Of a DNA stretch of 64,000 bases, positions 8,915 through 16,611 are shown piece by piece (position 1 is the first letter of the stretch; every line of letters starts with the position of its first letter). Position numbers and translations under genes: made by a program. The notes beneath the pieces were generated by a model. It saw only the letters and a list, made by a program, of their open reading frames with translations, was not told the origin of the DNA and did not search any database. This DNA is from Frateuria_A sp051900415 (lineage in GTDB: Bacteria; Pseudomonadota; Gammaproteobacteria; Xanthomonadales; Rhodanobacteraceae), in assembly GCF_051900415.1 (NCBI RefSeq), contig NZ_JBHZGL010000001.1:310001-374000 (forward strand), written 5' to 3'.

Positions 8915-9868
8915 CTACAGCCGCTCGGCCAGCAGCTTCTCCAGCTGCCGCTGGTCCGCCGCGAACTTGCGGATGCCCTCGGCCAGCTTGTCGCTCGCCA
9001 TCGCATCCTCGTTCATGCCCCAGCGGAAGCGCGCCTCGTCGATCGCCGGCGGACGTTCGGTGCGGGTGCCGTCGTCGGACAGGCGGCGCGGCAGCGCCTC
9101 GTCCGAAGCGTCCAGCTGTTCCATCAGTTCGGGACTGATGGTCAGGCGATCGCAGCCCGCCAGGGCCTGGATCTGGCCCACGTTGCGGAAGCTCGCGCCC
9201 ATCACCACGGTGTCGTAGCCGTGGGTCTTGTAGTAGCGGTAGATGCGCCGCACTGATTCCACGCCCGGGTCCTCGTCCGGCGCGTACTGCTTCACGCCGG
9301 TGTTGGCCACGTACCAGTCCATGATGCGCCCGACGAACGGCGAGATCAGGAACACGCCCACCTCGGCGCTGGCCACCGCCTGTTCGAAAGCGAACAGCAG
9401 GGTCATGTTGCACTGGATGCCGCGGCGCTCCAGTTCGCGTGCGGCGCGCACGCCTTCCCAGGTGGAGGCCAGCTTGATCAGCACGCGGTCGCGCTGGATG
9501 CCTGCGTCTTCGTAGAGTCCGATCAGCCGCTCCGCCTTGGCGATGCTGGCGTCGGTGTCGAACGACAGCCGTGCGTCCACCTCGGTGGAGACGCGCCCGG
9601 GGACCAGTTCGAGGATCTTGCGCCCCACCGTCACCGCCAGGTGGTCGCCGGCATCGATGAGCTGTTGCTCGCGCGAATGGCTCTTCGCCCGCGCCCAGGC
9701 GAGCGATTCCTCCAGCAGCGGCGCGAAGCTGCTCTGCGTGACCACCTTGAGCAGCAGCGAGGGGTTGGTGGTGGCGTCGACCGGCCGCCAGCGGGCGATC
9801 GCGTCGATATCGCCGGTGTCGGCGACCACGGTGGTGTACTGGCGCAGTTGTTCGAGTTGGGAAGGCAC
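8915..9868 (-). CDS. tal: Transaldolase
   Basis: A 317-residue transaldolase of the TalB size class. Key motifs are DATTNPSLLL (residues 31-40), the Schiff-base lysine in VLIKLASTWEG (Lys132, as in E. coli TalB), CNMTLLFAFEQA and SPFVGRIMDWY. It moves a dihydroxyacetone unit between sedoheptulose-7-phosphate and glyceraldehyde-3-phosphate in the non-oxidative pentose phosphate pathway, in the cytoplasm. It starts at GTG and lies 16 bp downstream of the NDH-2 gene on the same strand, so the two are probably cotranscribed. Confidence 0.96.
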   Translation of the reverse strand: MPSQLEQLRQYTTVVADTGDIDAIARWRPVDATTNPSLLLKVVTQSSFAPLLEESLAWARAKSHSREQQLIDAGDHLAVTVGRKILELVPGRVSTEVDARLSFDTDASIAKAERLIGLYEDAGIQRDRVLIKLASTWEGVRAARELERRGIQCNMTLLFAFEQAVASAEVGVFLISPFVGRIMDWYVANTGVKQYAPDEDPGVESVRRIYRYYKTHGYDTVVMGASFRNVGQIQALAGCDRLTISPELMEQLDASDEALPRRLSDDGTRTERPPAIDEARFRWGMNEDAMASDKLAEGIRKFAADQRQLEKLLAERL

Positions 9869-9884
9869 GATGGGTTCCGAAAGC

Positions 9885-11186
9885 TTAGGGTGAGTCGGCA
9901 GGGCGTTCGTCTACGGCGGGCACGTCGTCGGCGTCGGCACCGGTGACGATGCGGGCGGAACGCTCGTAGGTCCAGTAGGCCCAGGCCCAGTCCAGCAGCA
10001 CCACCAGCCGGTTGCGGAAGCCGATCAGGAAGTAGATGTGGGCGACGAGCCAGACCCACCACGCCGGCGGGCCGGACAGCCGCAGCCGCCCGAATTGTGC
10101 CACCGCGGCCATGCGCCCGATGGTGGCGAGCGCACCCTGGTCACGGTAGTGGAACGGAGCCGGCGTCGAATCGGCGTCGACGCGAGCGCGGATGCGCTGC
10201 GCCACGTGCTTGCCCATCTGCTTGGCCGCCGGCGCCACGCCCGGCACCAGCGAGCCATCGGCGCGCTCGACGCAGGCCAAGTCGCCGATCACGAACACTT
10301 CCGGGTGCGCGGGCAGGCTGAGGTCCGCCGCCACGCGCACGCGGCCGGCGCGATCCAGCGGCGCATCGAGCTGCCGGCCGAGCGGCGAGGCGGCCACGCC
10401 CGCCGCCCACAGCACGGTATAGGCGGGCATCGGCGCATCGCCCAGGCACACGCCGACGCGGTCGATCGCGGTGACGGCCGTGCCGGTGCGTACTTCCACG
10501 CCCAACCGCTCGAGCTGGCGCTGCGCCTTGGTCGAGAGCGACGGGTCGAACGCCGCCAGCAAGCGCGGCCCGGCCTCGACCAGCACCACTCGCGCACTGT
10601 GCGGGTTGCTGCGGCGGAACTCGCGCGGCAGCGTATGGCGGGCGATCTCTGCCAGCGTGCCGGCCAGCTCCACGCCGGTCGGGCCGCCACCCACCACGAC
10701 GAAGTTGAGCCAGGCCTGCCGCTCGGCCGGGTCGTCCTCGCGCTCGGCCCGCTCGAAGGCGAGCAGTACACGGCGGCGGATTGCGAAGGCGTCGTCCAGC
10801 GTCTTCAGGCCGGGCGCCCAGCGTGCCCACGCGTCGTGGCCGAAGTAGGCGTGGGTGGCGCCGGTGGCGACGACCAGGAAGTCGTAGTCGAGCGTCTCGT
10901 GGGCGAAGCGCACGCGGCGGGCCGGGAGGTCGACGTCCATCGCCTCGTCGAGCAGCACGGTGACGTTGTCCTGCCTGCGCAGGATCTGCCGCAGCGGCGC
11001 GGCGATCGAGGGCGCGGAGAGGCCGGCGGTGGCAACCTGGTAGAGCAGCGGCTGGAACAGGTGATGGTTGCGCCGGTCGACAAGGGTGATGCGTACCGGG
11101 GCACCGGCGAGGCCGCGGGCGGCGGCCAGTCCGCCGAAACCGCCGCCAAGGATCACGACGTGGGGAAGCGTCGGGGCATCGTCCAT
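9885..11186 (-). CDS. Type II NADH dehydrogenase-like FAD oxidoreductase
   Basis: A 433-residue flavoprotein with an N-terminal FAD-binding GxGxxG (VVILGGGFGGLAAARGL), TLVDRRNHHLFQPLLYQVATAGL (the NDH-2 signature), a second NAD-binding GxGxxG (FVVVGGGPTGVELAGTLAE) and the VIGDLACVE FAD motif. The hydrophobic C-terminal region (WWVWLVAHIYFLIGFRNRL) is the membrane-anchoring part seen in NDH-2 relatives. It would pass electrons from NADH to quinone without pumping protons. I start at the ATG at 11186; an in-frame GTG-type start 33 bp upstream is less likely. Confidence 0.92.
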   Translation of the reverse strand: MDDAPTLPHVVILGGGFGGLAAARGLAGAPVRITLVDRRNHHLFQPLLYQVATAGLSAPSIAAPLRQILRRQDNVTVLLDEAMDVDLPARRVRFAHETLDYDFLVVATGATHAYFGHDAWARWAPGLKTLDDAFAIRRRVLLAFERAEREDDPAERQAWLNFVVVGGGPTGVELAGTLAEIARHTLPREFRRSNPHSARVVLVEAGPRLLAAFDPSLSTKAQRQLERLGVEVRTGTAVTAIDRVGVCLGDAPMPAYTVLWAAGVAASPLGRQLDAPLDRAGRVRVAADLSLPAHPEVFVIGDLACVERADGSLVPGVAPAAKQMGKHVAQRIRARVDADSTPAPFHYRDQGALATIGRMAAVAQFGRLRLSGPPAWWVWLVAHIYFLIGFRNRLVVLLDWAWAYWTYERSARIVTGADADDVPAVDERPADSP

Positions 11187-11256
11187 GGGCTTGCCTTGTA
11201 CAAGGATGCGTCCGCCCATTGTCCCACCTCAGGGCGCGGAAACCGAATGCGTCCCC

Positions 11257-11327
11257 TGTAGGAGCGCACCTGTGCGCGACCGTCCTGCACGACCTGCCGC
11301 ACGGTCGCGCACAGGTGCGCTCCTACA
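11257..11327. repeat. GTAG-type REP palindrome
   Basis: An inverted repeat: TGTAGGAGCGCACCTGTGCG on one side and its exact complement on the other, with a loop of about 22 nt. The same family is found near 26.8, 31.1, 37.9, 40.4 (half), 53.95 and 61.6 kb. Its opening GTAG matches the REP class that RAYT transposases mobilise in Xanthomonadales and Pseudomonas. It sits between NDH-2 (start) and priA (end). Confidence 0.9.
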
Positions 11328-11343
11328 CCGGATCGAGGAGTCG

Positions 11344-13509
11344 TCAGTAAAGGTCGATCGGGTCGACGTCGAGCGACCAGCGCACCTTGCGTGCCGACGG
11401 CAGCGCGGCCAGCGCGTGCTGCCAGGGCCGCAGCGCGGCGTGCAGCGGCCCGCGGGTGTCGGCCTCGACCAGCAACTGCCCGCGATGGCGGCCGGCGCGC
11501 AACGGCATTGGCGCGGGCATGGGCCCGGCGATGCGCAGGGCGGCATCGTCCGGCAGCGCGGCATGCGCCTCGGCGAGAAAGGCGTCCACGTCCGCGCGCT
11601 GGTGCGCTTCCACGCGCAGCAGGGCCTGGTGGCTGTAGGGCGGCAGCAGCGCTTCGCGCCGTTCGGCCAGCAGTTCGCGCGCGGCCGCGGCGTAACCCTG
11701 GGCGAGCAGACCGCGCAGCAGCGGGTGGTCCGGGTGGTGGGTCTGCAGCAGCACGCGGCCGGGCTTGCGTGCGCGCCCGGCGCGACCGGCCACCTGCACC
11801 ACCAGTTGGGCCAGCCGCTCGCCCGCGCGGAAATCGACGCTGTGCAGGCCCTCGTCCACGCCGACGATGGCGACCAGCGTGAGGTTGGGCAGGTCATGGC
11901 CCTTGGCCAACATCTGCGTGCCGACCAGGATGGTCGGCGCATCGTCCTGCAGGCCGTGGAGCAACTGTTCGAAGGCGTCGCGGCGGCGTGTGGTCTCGCG
12001 GTCGATGCGCAGCACCGGTACGCCGGGGAAGCGTGCGGCGAGCGCTTCCTCCAGACGCTCGGTGCCCTGGCCCTGGGGCTTGAGTTCGGCGCTGCCGCAG
12101 GCCGGGCAGGCCGGCGGCACGGCCGCGTGCCGGTCGCAGTGATGGCATGCCAGCGTGCGGCGCTGCGCATGCAGGGTCATCGGGTGTTCGCAGCGCGGAC
12201 ACTCGGCGTGCCAGCCACAGGCATGGCACAGCAGCACCGGCGCGTAACCGCGGCGGTTGCGGAACACCAGCGCCTGTTCGCCACGCCCGGCCGCCTCGGC
12301 CACCGCGGCCAGCAGCGCGGGCGACAGGCCGTGGTCCAGCCGCTGCGCGCGCATGTCCACGATCTGCACCTGTGGTGGCCGCGCCGCGCCGGGTCGCGCG
12401 CGCAGGTGCAGCGCGCGGTAGCGGCCCGCCTCCACGTTGGCCAGCGTTTCCAGCGACGGCGTGGCCGAGCCCAGCAGCACCGGCACGCCCAGCGCACGGC
12501 CGCGCACCAACGCCAAATCGCGCGCGTGGTAGCGAAACCCTTCCTGCTGCTTGTAGGCGCCGTCATGTTCCTCGTCGACCACGATCAGGCCGGCCTGCGG
12601 CAGCGGCGTGAACACCGCCGAGCGGGTGCCCAGCACCACCCGTGCCTCGCCGTTGCGCGCGCGCAGCCCGGCGCGCGCGCGCTCGCCCTCGGCAAGGTTC
12701 GAATGGATCACCTCCACCGGCACGCCCAGCCGCTCGCGCAGCCGGCGCAAGGTCTGCGGCGCCAGGCCGATCTCAGGCACCAGCATCAACGCCTGTTTTC
12801 CTGCCGCCAGCGCCTGCGCGATCAGTGCCAGGTAGACCTCGGTCTTGCCGCTGCCGGTGACGCCATCGAGCAGGAACGGCTGAAAACGGTCTAAGGCGCC
12901 GGCGACTGCCGCCACGGCCGCTTCCTGCTCGGCATTCAGCGCCGGGGCGGCCGAGGGTGTTGGTGGCGAAGCTTCGGGCGTGCGCTGTTCGATCAGCCCC
13001 GCATCCAGCAGGCGCTTTGCGGCCGGGCGCCAGCCGGGCAGGGCGAGGTCCAGTTCGGCGGCCCCGAGCGGCGCGGCGACGAGCAGGTCGAGCAGCGCCC
13101 GGCTGGACCCGCGCCGGCTGCCCGCGTCGCGCGCGCTCCGCCCGGCCACGGTGAGCGCATAACAGGGCTCGGTGGTCTGCGGCAGCGGCCGTGGCTCGCG
13201 CAGCGCCAGCGGCAGCGCGTTGGCGTAGGCCTCGCCGGGCGCCGCCAGCCAGTAGTCGGCGGCCCAGGCCAGGGTCTGCATCAGCTCGGCATCGAGCAGG
13301 GGCGCGTCGTCCAGTACGGAAAGCACCGCCTTGAGCCGTGCCCCGGCCACCGCCGCCTCCACCCCGCTGGCCACCACCACGCCGACCAGCTTCTTGCGCC
13401 CGAACGGCACCAGCACGCGGCTGCCGACCGCCACCCCGCCGGCGGGCGGCAGGTAGTCGAACAGGCGGGCGAGCGGAACCGGCAGGGCGACGCGGACGAC
13501 GGCGGGCAT
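11344..13509 (-). CDS. priA: Primosomal protein N' (replication restart helicase)
   Basis: A 721-residue PriA. Walker A is GVTGSGKTEVYL, the DEAH-like Walker B is VVDEEHDGAYKQ, and the zinc-binding insertion carries eight cysteines in four pairs, from CHACGWHAECPRC to CHHCDRHAAVPPACPAC. The helicase motifs GSATPSLETL, GTQMLAKGHDLPN and QVAGRAGR follow. PriA recognises stalled forks and D-loops and reloads DnaB. The ATG at 13509 begins MPAVVRVALPVPL, the normal PriA N-terminus with 3' DNA-binding domain. The upstream region carries perfect DnaA boxes (see 13632-13654). Confidence 0.97.
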   Translation of the reverse strand: MPAVVRVALPVPLARLFDYLPPAGGVAVGSRVLVPFGRKKLVGVVVASGVEAAVAGARLKAVLSVLDDAPLLDAELMQTLAWAADYWLAAPGEAYANALPLALREPRPLPQTTEPCYALTVAGRSARDAGSRRGSSRALLDLLVAAPLGAAELDLALPGWRPAAKRLLDAGLIEQRTPEASPPTPSAAPALNAEQEAAVAAVAGALDRFQPFLLDGVTGSGKTEVYLALIAQALAAGKQALMLVPEIGLAPQTLRRLRERLGVPVEVIHSNLAEGERARAGLRARNGEARVVLGTRSAVFTPLPQAGLIVVDEEHDGAYKQQEGFRYHARDLALVRGRALGVPVLLGSATPSLETLANVEAGRYRALHLRARPGAARPPQVQIVDMRAQRLDHGLSPALLAAVAEAAGRGEQALVFRNRRGYAPVLLCHACGWHAECPRCEHPMTLHAQRRTLACHHCDRHAAVPPACPACGSAELKPQGQGTERLEEALAARFPGVPVLRIDRETTRRRDAFEQLLHGLQDDAPTILVGTQMLAKGHDLPNLTLVAIVGVDEGLHSVDFRAGERLAQLVVQVAGRAGRARKPGRVLLQTHHPDHPLLRGLLAQGYAAAARELLAERREALLPPYSHQALLRVEAHQRADVDAFLAEAHAALPDDAALRIAGPMPAPMPLRAGRHRGQLLVEADTRGPLHAALRPWQHALAALPSARKVRWSLDVDPIDLY

Positions 13510-13631
13510 GGACACCTCGTGGGCGGGCCAGTGTAACGGCTCCCCGACGGTGTCCCGCGGGCGCGCAGGTGGGTGCTGCCCGGTCATCTAGGAATCTTTC
13601 CTAAGTGGCTCTCTCCCGGCGGAAATTTCCC

Positions 13632-13654
13632 TTATCCACAAAGCCTGTGGATAA
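13632..13654. promoter_or_regulatory. Inverted pair of perfect DnaA boxes upstream of priA
   Basis: TTATCCACA (13632-13640) and TGTGGATAA (13646-13654) are two perfect matches to the DnaA-box consensus TTATNCACA, in opposite orientation and 5 bp apart. A near match (TGTGCACAA) lies at 13836-13844 and a partial one (TGTGGACGG) at 13658. An AT-rich tract at 13721-13760 stands out from the GC-rich surroundings. The gene-free stretch 13510-13875 is the region upstream of priA. DnaA binding here, and any effect on priA, are inference. I see no dnaA, dnaN or rpmH, so this is not the usual chromosomal origin context. Confidence 0.6.
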
Positions 13655-13875
13655 GTCTGTGGACGGGTCGGGGAGAGCACTGTCAAAGCCCTGTCACGGG
13701 GGCTTCGGGCACGTCCTGGGCAAAAAATAACCAGCAAATTTAGCAACGGAGAATCAATGACTTGCACAACCGCGTGTGATGCCGTTCACGCGTCACTCAT
13801 GCTCCCGGAAGCGGCCTTGACAGGTTCATGACGCTGTGCACAACCGCTATGACAGGCATTCCGGACTGCGGTCGC

Positions 13876-15072
13876 TCAGTGGCTGGCGCCCATGACCGCC
13901 GCCACCAACAGCACGACGCAAAGCAGCCAGAAATAGCACCAGCCCACGCACCAGTATTTGAGCAGGGTCATGGCCCAGCCCTGGCGGTAGACGCGCTTCT
14001 GCATCACCAGCAGATAGGCGGGCATCCACAGGAAGACGGCCGTCTGCAGGTAGTTCACTCCGTCGCTGGCCCAGGCCACGTGCGGGCGCAGCCAACCGGA
14101 AAGCATGCCCAGCAGGGTGGCCAGCAACAACGCCAGGAACAGGAAGGCGTGGCTGTGCAGGGCCACGATCAGGTGCTCCATGTAGAGCCGGCGCCGGAAG
14201 AAATAGAAGAGCTTCAGCAGCAATGCGAAGAGCGGGATCATCACGACCATCGCCTGCGGCAGCACCGAGAAGACGCCCGTGATCAGGCGGTCGCGTGCCG
14301 CTTGCCGTACCGCCGGGTCGCGGTTGCTCCATTCCTTCAGGTTCGCCACCGTGCGCTGGATGTAGGTGTTCATGCGCTCGTTCATGAACGCGGGCAACCA
14401 GGACAACTCGATGTGACTGCCGTCCAGTTTGCTGTTGATCTGGATCGGGCCCTCCGCGCCCGCGGAGGGCTTCGCAGGCGCCGCGACGCTGGCTCCCGCG
14501 GACGGAACGGCGCCCGCGGCAAGCGGGGTGGTGCCCAGCGCAACCAGCCGCTTGTCCGCCAGCGCCCGAAGCTGCCGCTCGCTCGCATCAAGCGCGGGGT
14601 GGGCCACCGCCGGAGTCACCTCGCGGGTAACAGCCAGGCCGTGCAGCTGTTCGGCCAGCTGCTCGCGCACCTCTTGCGGGGTGTCCGCATTGGCGAAGGC
14701 ATCCTCGTTCACGTGCGGCGCATCGACCAAGTTCACGCCGTGGCCTTCCACCACCCTGTCCACGGCCAGGTGCATGGCGAAGAAGGCCAGTAGGCACAGG
14801 ACGAACATGAGCCGGAAGGGCGCCACGTAGCGCTGCCGGCGGCCCGAGAAGTACTCCAGGGTGAGGAAGCCCGGCTTGCCCAGCAGCGGCGGCACCGTGT
14901 GAAAGATGCGCCCGTCCACGTGCAGGAACATGTCCATGCTGTCTTCGAGCATGTGGTGCACGGGCTTGAGTACGCTGTGCATGGACTGGCCGCAGTGGTG
15001 GCAGAACTCGCCCTCCAGCGGCGTGGCGCAGTTGGCGCAGTGCAGTTTGCCGGCGTCGATCAGCTCGTTCAT
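13876..15072 (-). CDS. DUF3667 membrane protein with zinc ribbon
   Basis: A 398-residue protein. The N-terminus has a zinc-ribbon pattern CANC...CHHC (residues 12-15 and 27-30), then PGFLTLEYFSGRRQRYVAPFRLM, the core DUF3667 signature. A first transmembrane helix follows (FVLCLLAFFAMHL). A long polar, Ala/Pro-rich loop (about residues 120-240) comes next, and then about four C-terminal helices. DUF3667 proteins are common in Xanthomonadales and Bacteroidetes and have no assigned function. The ATG at 15072 places the zinc ribbon at the N-terminus; the frame stays open far upstream only because of antisense high-GC bias. Confidence 0.85.
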   Translation of the reverse strand: MNELIDAGKLHCANCATPLEGEFCHHCGQSMHSVLKPVHHMLEDSMDMFLHVDGRIFHTVPPLLGKPGFLTLEYFSGRRQRYVAPFRLMFVLCLLAFFAMHLAVDRVVEGHGVNLVDAPHVNEDAFANADTPQEVREQLAEQLHGLAVTREVTPAVAHPALDASERQLRALADKRLVALGTTPLAAGAVPSAGASVAAPAKPSAGAEGPIQINSKLDGSHIELSWLPAFMNERMNTYIQRTVANLKEWSNRDPAVRQAARDRLITGVFSVLPQAMVVMIPLFALLLKLFYFFRRRLYMEHLIVALHSHAFLFLALLLATLLGMLSGWLRPHVAWASDGVNYLQTAVFLWMPAYLLVMQKRVYRQGWAMTLLKYWCVGWCYFWLLCVVLLVAAVMGASH

Positions 15073-15144
15073 CGGAAGGCCGCCCCTGGGAAAGCGTGCG
15101 ATCTTGGCACAGCATGTCGCCCCGGGCAGCCCTGGCGACTGGGC

Positions 15145-15150
15145 TAGAAT
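15145..15150 (+). promoter_or_regulatory. Probable -10 box for the MATE gene
   Basis: TAGAAT within GGCTAGAATGCC lies 27 bp before the MATE start codon, in the 105-bp gap shared with the divergent DUF3667 gene. The same GCTAGAAT or GTAGAAT pattern is found before aceE, amn and the LytTR gene. No good -35 box is visible at 17 bp, so the call rests on the -10 match and its position. Confidence 0.45.
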
Positions 15151-15177
15151 GCCTCGCCCTCTCCGGACCCAAGAGCC

Positions 15178-16593
15178 ATGAAGACCATCGACCGCGCGCG
15201 TGTCGTGCACGAGGTCGGCGCCACCGTGCGCCTGGCCCTGCCGCTGGTGCTCGCGCAGCTGGCGGCGGTCGGCACCAATGTGGTCGACGCGCTGCTCTCG
15301 GGGCATTTCAGCGCGCACGTGCTGGGCGCGGTGGCGGTCGGCACCAGCGTGTGGTCGCTGGCGATCGTCAGCGGCATCGGCGTGATGATGGCGGTGCCAC
15401 CGTCGGTGGCGCAGCTCGATGGCGCCCATCGGCGTCACGAGGTGGGCGCGGTGTTCCGCCAGGCGCTGTGGCTGGCGGCCATGCTCGGCATGCTGCTGTG
15501 GTTTGGCGTGCGCCACGCCGAACCGCTGGTGAACCTGATCGGCGTGACCCCCAGCCTGCGCCACGACGTCAACGCGTTCCTGCACGCGATCAGCTGGGGC
15601 GCACCCGCGCTGGCCTGCTATTTCACCTTGCGCGGGCTGTCCGAAGGGCTGTCGCTGACGCGCCCTTCGATGATGTTCAGTCTCGGCGGCCTGGCCATCC
15701 TGGCGCCATTGGGCTACGTGTTCATGTTCGGCAAGCTGGGCCTGCCGCCGCAGGGCGCGCGCGGCTGCGGCATCGCCACGGCGCTGGTGCTGTGGCTGGA
15801 GATGCTGGGCTTCCTCGTCTACGTGTTGTGCCACCGCAACTATCGCGGACTCAACCTGTTCGAACGCTTCGAATGGCCGCACTGGCGGCGCATCGGCGCA
15901 CTGCTGCACATCGGCCTGCCGATGGCGGTGACGCTGCTGGCCGAGGCCGGGCTGTTCGTGGCCACCGCGCTCTTGATCGGCACGATGGGCGAGGACGTGG
16001 TGGCCAGCCACCAGGTAGCGATCAACGTGGCTTCGGTGTTCTTCATGATCCCGCTGGGCGTGGCGATGGCGATCACCGTGCGCGTGGGCAATGCGGTGGG
16101 TCGCGACGATGCGCGCGGCGTGCGCTATGCCGGCTTCTGCGGCATCGGCCTGGCGCTGGTCACCCAGCTGCTCTCGGCCGGCGTGATGCTGGGCCTGCCG
16201 CACGCGATCGCCTCGCTCTACACCGGCAACGCCGCGGTCATCGCACTGGCCGCGCAACTGCTGGTGCTGGCCGGATTGTTCCAGTTCTCCGACGGCATCC
16301 AGGTCGCCTCCAACGGCGCGCTCAGGGGCCTGAAGGACACCCGAGTGCCGATGGCGATCACCCTGTTCGCCTACTGGGGCGTGGGCATGCCGGTGGGCTG
16401 GTGGCTCGCCTTCCGCCAGGGCTACGGTGCGCGCGGCATGTGGATGGGGCTGATCGCCGGCCTGAGCGTGGCGGCGGTGCTGCTGTTCGCGCGCTTCTGG
16501 CGCAGCGCCTGGCGCCATCGCTGGCAGGCGACCCCGCCGGAAGACACCATGACGGTGCGTTCGCAAGCGGTTACGCTCAACGATCATCTCTAG
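15178..16593 (+). CDS. MATE family efflux transporter (NorM-like)
   Basis: A 471-residue integral membrane protein with twelve predicted helices in two homologous halves. MatE features include LALPLVLAQLAAVGTNVVD near the N-terminus, AISWGAPALACYFTLRGLSEGL and, in the second half, GLFQFSDGIQVASNGALRGLKDT. MATE exporters use H+ or Na+ gradients to expel cationic drugs and metabolites across the inner membrane. It is followed after 18 bp by sppA on the same strand, so cotranscription is likely. Confidence 0.94.
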   Translation: MKTIDRARVVHEVGATVRLALPLVLAQLAAVGTNVVDALLSGHFSAHVLGAVAVGTSVWSLAIVSGIGVMMAVPPSVAQLDGAHRRHEVGAVFRQALWLAAMLGMLLWFGVRHAEPLVNLIGVTPSLRHDVNAFLHAISWGAPALACYFTLRGLSEGLSLTRPSMMFSLGGLAILAPLGYVFMFGKLGLPPQGARGCGIATALVLWLEMLGFLVYVLCHRNYRGLNLFERFEWPHWRRIGALLHIGLPMAVTLLAEAGLFVATALLIGTMGEDVVASHQVAINVASVFFMIPLGVAMAITVRVGNAVGRDDARGVRYAGFCGIGLALVTQLLSAGVMLGLPHAIASLYTGNAAVIALAAQLLVLAGLFQFSDGIQVASNGALRGLKDTRVPMAITLFAYWGVGMPVGWWLAFRQGYGARGMWMGLIAGLSVAAVLLFARFWRSAWRHRWQATPPEDTMTVRSQAVTLNDHL

Positions 16594-16611
16594 CATCAGC
16601 GACAACGACCC

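Noticed and set aside
13757..13831. A 24-codon open frame with CGGAG upstream, in the priA upstream region
   Set aside because: It is short, has no hydrophobic or regulatory leader features, and no gene follows it on that strand for over 1.3 kb.
13510..13875. Chromosomal replication origin
   Set aside because: DnaA boxes and AT-rich DNA are present, but there is no cluster of many boxes and none of dnaA, dnaN, rpmH, gyrB or parAB is near. A regulatory or titration site is more economical.
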